9,590 nucleotides of DNA from an uncultured Lactobacillus sp. (lineage in GTDB: Bacteria > Bacillota > Bacilli > Lactobacillales > Lactobacillaceae), in NCBI GenBank assembly GCA_946409675.1, contig CAMJXI010000034.1, forward strand, positions 1 to 9,590, read 5' to 3'. This document shows, piece after piece, positions 6,962 through 9,590 of this stretch. The position numbers were made by a program, and so were the translations under genes. Below the pieces are notes generated by a model. The model saw only the letters and a program-made list of their open reading frames with translations. It was not told the origin of the DNA and did no database searches. Within the stretch, counting starts at the first letter, position 1; each line of letters opens with the position of its first letter.

Positions 6962-8194
6962 TTAAATGTCTTCTCTAATCAGTGGCATACTCATACATCT
7001 TGGACCGCCGCGACCACGTGAGAGTTCGCTTGAAGCAATCTCTAACACGTCAAGTCCGTGGTCACGCAAGAGTTGGTTTGAAACGTAGTTGCGGTTATAG
7101 GTAACTACTTGGCCTGGTGCAATTGCCAAGGTGTTTGAGCCGTCATTCCATTGTTCACGTCCTGCGATGATTGGGTCGCCATTCCCGGTTGGAATCAAGT
7201 CGAGTTCCGAGAGTCCGAGGTTAGATTTCAATACAGCTTCTAAATTACGATCGTGTTCCATCATGAAACCGTCGGTATTTTTTGCTGGGTGAAGCGTGAA
7301 AGTATCAATCTCACCTCCGTGACCTAGAATTCCTGGGTGGACCGTGAACTGGTCGTGGTTGATCATTGTAAACACGGTGTCCAGATGCATCATTGCGTGG
7401 TTATGCGGAATTTTGATCCCAATTACTGTATCAAAGCCGCTGTTATTCGTAAACAAGTTGCGTGAGATATCTTCGATAGCTTGGGCACTCGTTCTTTGTG
7501 AGATACCGATTGCCATCACGTGGTTGTTCAAGACTAATTCGTCCCCGCCTTCGATGCGAGTTGCGTGATTACGCGAACGCCAAACGTTTAAGCCTTGGTT
7601 CACAAATTTAGGATGGTTATTGATAATGGTCTCCATGAAGTATGATTTGCGTTGCCGTGCTGCATAAGTCATGTGGTTGATGCTCAAGCCATTTCCAATG
7701 GAAGCAGCTGGATCTCTCGTGAAATAGAAGTTGGGCATCGGATCCATGTAGAAAACATAATCCTCGTCGCCAGATGCGCTAACTAAATCACTTGGTGTGA
7801 AGTCAATTTCGTGTTTTCTGACCCCTGCGATAATTTTATCGACCATGTCTTGGGTCTCAAAGTGTAAGAGATATTCTTTCAGAGCGTCCCGAATTGATCC
7901 GCGAGTGTAGCCACTCTCATCAAGCATGACGTCAACGAATTTTTCTTTGACACCGCCGGCATCGATTGCTTCTGCCGTTAATGTCTCAACGTACAAGGTT
8001 TCAGCACCGTGATCTTGCAAAAGTTTTGCAAATTCATCGTGTTCTGCTTGTGCGATTGGCAGATATGGGATGTCGTCAAACAAAAGTCGTGTCATCATGT
8101 CCGGAGTGAAGTTTTCGATTTCAACACCGGGACGTTTTAACATGACTGATTTCAATTTTCCGATTTCTGAAAAGATGTGGATTGGTGAACTCAT
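6962..8194 (-). CDS. arcA1: Arginine deiminase, first copy
   Basis: This enzyme hydrolyses arginine to citrulline and ammonia. The 410-residue product carries [22 protein letters not shown] with the catalytic His and Asp, and GGPRCMSMP with the nucleophilic cysteine at residue 400. It is the first gene of a complete arcA-arcB-arcC-arcD unit. The ATG at 8194 follows GGGAGGT by 9 nt. The TTAAAGGGAGGTAA block before it is identical to that before arcA2, part of a wider leader similarity. The protein differs from ArcA2 at about 65 positions by hand count, with none in the catalytic motifs. One residue is inserted in the [10 protein letters not shown] segment. Confidence 0.96.
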   Translation of the reverse strand: MSSPIHIFSEIGKLKSVMLKRPGVEIENFTPDMMTRLLFDDIPYLPIAQAEHDEFAKLLQDHGAETLYVETLTAEAIDAGGVKEKFVDVMLDESGYTRGSIRDALKEYLLHFETQDMVDKIIAGVRKHEIDFTPSDLVSASGDEDYVFYMDPMPNFYFTRDPAASIGNGLSINHMTYAARQRKSYFMETIINNHPKFVNQGLNVWRSRNHATRIEGGDELVLNNHVMAIGISQRTSAQAIEDISRNLFTNNSGFDTVIGIKIPHNHAMMHLDTVFTMINHDQFTVHPGILGHGGEIDTFTLHPAKNTDGFMMEHDRNLEAVLKSNLGLSELDLIPTGNGDPIIAGREQWNDGSNTLAIAPGQVVTYNRNYVSNQLLRDHGLDVLEIASSELSRGRGGPRCMSMPLIREDI

Positions 8195-8233
8195 AATAGT
8201 ATTACCTCCCTTTAATTTATAAGTTAAGTTTAA

Positions 8234-8247
8234 TCTAAACGATTAGA
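8234..8247 (-). promoter_or_regulatory. Degenerate cre-like palindrome upstream of arcA1
   Basis: On the minus strand the bases read TCTAATCGTTTAGA. This aligns without gaps to the strong cre before arcA2 and keeps the central CG and the dyad symmetry. However, the consensus G at position 2 is C and the consensus C at position 13 is G, so both arms changed together. It lies at the same distance from the promoter. Whether CcpA still binds is uncertain. Confidence 0.4.
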
Positions 8248-8272
8248 ACCATGTGTGGCAGATTTTTCAATT

Positions 8273-8296
8273 AAAGTGAGAAATTTTTGGCACTTT
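8273..8296 (-). promoter_or_regulatory. 24-bp near-palindrome upstream of arcA1, candidate Crp/Fnr-family (ArcR) operator
   Basis: The arms AAAGTG and CACTTT pair perfectly, with nine of twelve base pairs complementary overall. The site aligns with 2498-2521 upstream of arcA2, and its centre is also exactly 44 bp from the cre-like element. Two arm pairs differ between the copies but stay complementary in both, which supports a dimer-binding site. The binding protein is inferred to be the Crp/Fnr regulator encoded at 2604-3323. Confidence 0.55.
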
Positions 8297-8308
8297 TTAC
8301 TATTTTTC

Positions 8309-8347
8309 CAAAAAAAAAGACTCCATTGCTGACACAGCAAGGAGTCT
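8309..8347 (-). terminator. Intrinsic terminator after ysxC
   Basis: AGACTCC (8318-8324) pairs with GGAGTCT (8341-8347), and TTGCT (8326-8330) with AGCAA (8336-8340). This gives a 12-bp stem with one bulged base and a 5-nt loop, followed on the minus strand by a run of T residues. It lies 9 nt past the ysxC stop and isolates the housekeeping clpX-ysxC unit from the arc operon. Confidence 0.93.
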
Positions 8348-8356
8348 TGGTACTAT

Positions 8357-8941
8357 TTACATATTTGCTTCAATCCACTGCCAGAATTCTTCGACATGGA
8401 ATTTAGTTTCGGCACTGAAGGTTAAGAAGGTCACGTTAGGATCAGAGAGATCCAATTCAGACTTCATATTCTTCAATACTTTATTGTGTTGGCTTGGTTT
8501 AATCTTATCAATCTTAGTAGCTACCACCAAAATTGGCTTCCCAATATATTGGGCGTATTCAAACATAATCTTGTCGTCTTCGGTTGGTAAGTGACGTGAG
8601 TCAACGAGTAAAACCATCCCACGCAGTTGTTTTCTCGTGGTTAAGTAGCCCTCAATCATCACGCCAAATTCTTCGCGTTGTTTCTTCGAAACCTTTGCGT
8701 AACCGTAACCGGGGACGTCGACGAAATAAAAAGCATCATTAATATGATAGAAGTTTAAAGTCTGCGTCTTACCAGGTGAGCTTGAAGTACGCGCTAATTT
8801 TCTGCGGTTCAAAATTGCGTTGATTAAACTTGATTTACCGACGTTTGATCTGCCTGCAAGGGCAAATTCCGGTTTGTCGTCTTCTGGATATTGATGTGCT
8901 TTAACCGCACTCATCACCATCTCGGCACTGTTAATTTTCAT
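8357..8941 (-). CDS. ysxC: Ribosome-biogenesis GTPase YsxC/EngB (YihA family)
   Basis: This small TRAFAC-class GTPase is needed for late assembly of the 50S ribosomal subunit and is essential in many Firmicutes. The 194-residue product has all GTPase motifs: G1 GRSNVGKSS (30-38), a switch I region with GKTQT (57-61), G3 DVPGYG (75-80), G4 TKID (142-145) and G5 FSAE (175-178). Length and the YsxC-specific FYxxNxxFYFVDVPGYGYA pattern are normal. The ATG abuts the clpX stop directly (TAAATG), so its ribosome-binding site, GAAGAGG, lies within the end of clpX and translation is probably coupled. The clpX-ysxC pairing is conserved across low-GC Gram-positives. Confidence 0.97.
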   Translation of the reverse strand: MKINSAEMVMSAVKAHQYPEDDKPEFALAGRSNVGKSSLINAILNRRKLARTSSSPGKTQTLNFYHINDAFYFVDVPGYGYAKVSKKQREEFGVMIEGYLTTRKQLRGMVLLVDSRHLPTEDDKIMFEYAQYIGKPILVVATKIDKIKPSQHNKVLKNMKSELDLSDPNVTFLTFSAETKFHVEEFWQWIEANM

Positions 8942-9546
8942 TTATGAAGCCTCTTCATCGGACTTTTTGGTCCTAAGGACAACTTCAGCCGGTTTTTTCT
9001 TTTCTACAACAGGTTTAGTAATCACAACTTTTTCAATTGCGGGATTACTTGGAGTTTCGTACATTACTTCCATCATGCTATCTTCGATGATTGAGCGCAG
9101 GCCACGGGCACCAGTATCACGTTCGATTGCGATATGGGCGATTTCGTGGAGTGCTTCATCGGTGAAGTGTAATTTCACGCCATCGAGTTCGAGCAACTTA
9201 GAATATTGTTTAACTAAGGCATTTTTAGGTTTAGTCAAAATATTGACTAAGTCTTGCTCAGTTAACTTATCAAGGGTCGTGATGATTGGAATACGCCCGA
9301 TAAATTCGGGAATCAAACCAAACTTCATCAAGTCGGTTGGAATCAAATTACGCGTCCATTCTTCACGGTTAACCTTGGCTTCGTCTTCTTGACCACCAAA
9401 ACCGATTGTCTTCTCGCCTAAACGGTTCTTAACGATGGTTTCGATGCCATCAAAAGCACCACCAACGATGAAGAGAATGTTGGTTGTGTCAATTTGAATC
9501 ATTTCTTGTTGCGGATGCTTACGACCACCCTGTGGTGGAACATTGG
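8942..9546 (-). CDS. clpX: ATP-dependent Clp protease ATP-binding subunit ClpX (C-terminal part; the rest is missing)
   Basis: ClpX is the AAA+ unfoldase that feeds substrates to ClpP. About 201 C-terminal codons are present of a protein normally near 420 residues. Visible in order are [13 protein letters not shown] with the RKH pore loop, [14 protein letters not shown], the ClpP-docking IGF loop in KTIGFGGQ, the arginine-finger segment [10 protein letters not shown], and the sensor-2 motif GARGLRS. A charged tail ends in DEEAS. The Walker A and B motifs, the GYVG pore loop and the zinc-binding domain lie beyond the break. The frame has no ATG start here; the methionine at 9502 is internal. 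True sequence stops at about 9546, where sequencing adapter begins. The frame stays open through the adapter and would add about 14 false residues, so any automatic partial call to the edge is chimeric. Confidence 0.96.
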
Positions 9547-9590
9547 AGATCGGAAGAGCGTCGTGTAGGGAAAGAGTGTAGATCTCGGTG
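9547..9590. other. Illumina TruSeq adapter sequence (assembly contamination)
   Basis: From AGATCGGAAGAGCGTCGTGT to the last base, all 44 bases match, as I recall it, the reverse complement of the TruSeq universal adapter, including the trailing GATCTCGGTG. It interrupts clpX in the middle of a conserved motif region, exactly at the contig edge, as expected for untrimmed read-through. It is not genomic sequence and should be trimmed. One base of uncertainty remains at the junction. Confidence 0.97.

Noticed and set aside
136..8194. Agmatine deiminase pathway (putrescine carbamoyltransferase, agmatine/putrescine antiporter)
   Set aside because: The deiminases have true ArcA motifs (FTRDP, EGGDE, HLD, GGPRC) and both transferases keep the ornithine-type SMG loop, so this is the arginine pathway.
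8967..9392. 141-codon open frame on the plus strand opposite clpX
   Set aside because: It is antisense to conserved ClpX coding sequence with no sign of independent coding constraint.
1..9590. A new defence, mobile or otherwise undescribed gene system
   Set aside because: Every substantial gene belongs to a known housekeeping or ADI family. There are no transposases, integrases, att-like repeats, CRISPR repeats or orphan genes, and the odd right end is adapter sequence.

Overview
The window looks like part of a Gram-positive lactic acid bacterium chromosome, most likely Lactobacillaceae or a close relative in Lactobacillales. The basis is strong AGGAGG-type ribosome-binding sites, moderate-to-low GC, a clpX-ysxC pair, an arginine deiminase (ADI) operon ending in a Crp/Fnr-type regulator gene, and a cre-type catabolite element. 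I cannot name the species. All real genes lie on the minus strand, so the window is best read from right to left.

Right edge (9590 to 8309): the last 44 bases (9547-9590) match the reverse complement of the Illumina TruSeq universal adapter from memory and are not biological. Next come the C-terminal part of clpX, then ysxC directly abutting it, then an intrinsic terminator.

First ADI operon (8194 to 3486): arcA1, arcB1, arcC1 and arcD, separated by 17-26 nt gaps, each with a good ribosome-binding site. Arginine enters through ArcD in exchange for ornithine. ArcA deiminates it to citrulline and ammonia, ArcB phosphorolyses citrulline to ornithine and carbamoyl phosphate, and ArcC makes ATP from carbamoyl phosphate. 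The net result is ATP and acid-neutralising ammonia. An AT-rich hairpin follows arcD, then a Crp/Fnr-family regulator gene (3323 to 2604), the likely ArcR, closed by a perfect-stem terminator.

Second ADI operon (2420 to the left edge): arcA2, arcB2 and the first 39 codons of arcC2, which runs off the window. By hand count, ArcA1/ArcA2 are about 84% identical and ArcB1/ArcB2 about 87%, with many silent differences, so this is an old retained tandem duplication rather than a recent one.

The two operon leaders are related and align without gaps. Each holds a 24-bp near-palindrome, whose arms show compensatory changes between copies, exactly 44 bp from a cre-like element. The cre match is strong upstream of arcA2 and degenerate upstream of arcA1. 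This suggests a shared activator site, probably for the Crp/Fnr protein encoded between the operons, with different catabolite control. I see no tRNA, rRNA, CRISPR array, insertion sequence or defence gene, and no gene-free stretch longer than about 180 bp. The genes are known families; the new-looking element is the regulatory architecture of the duplicated operons.
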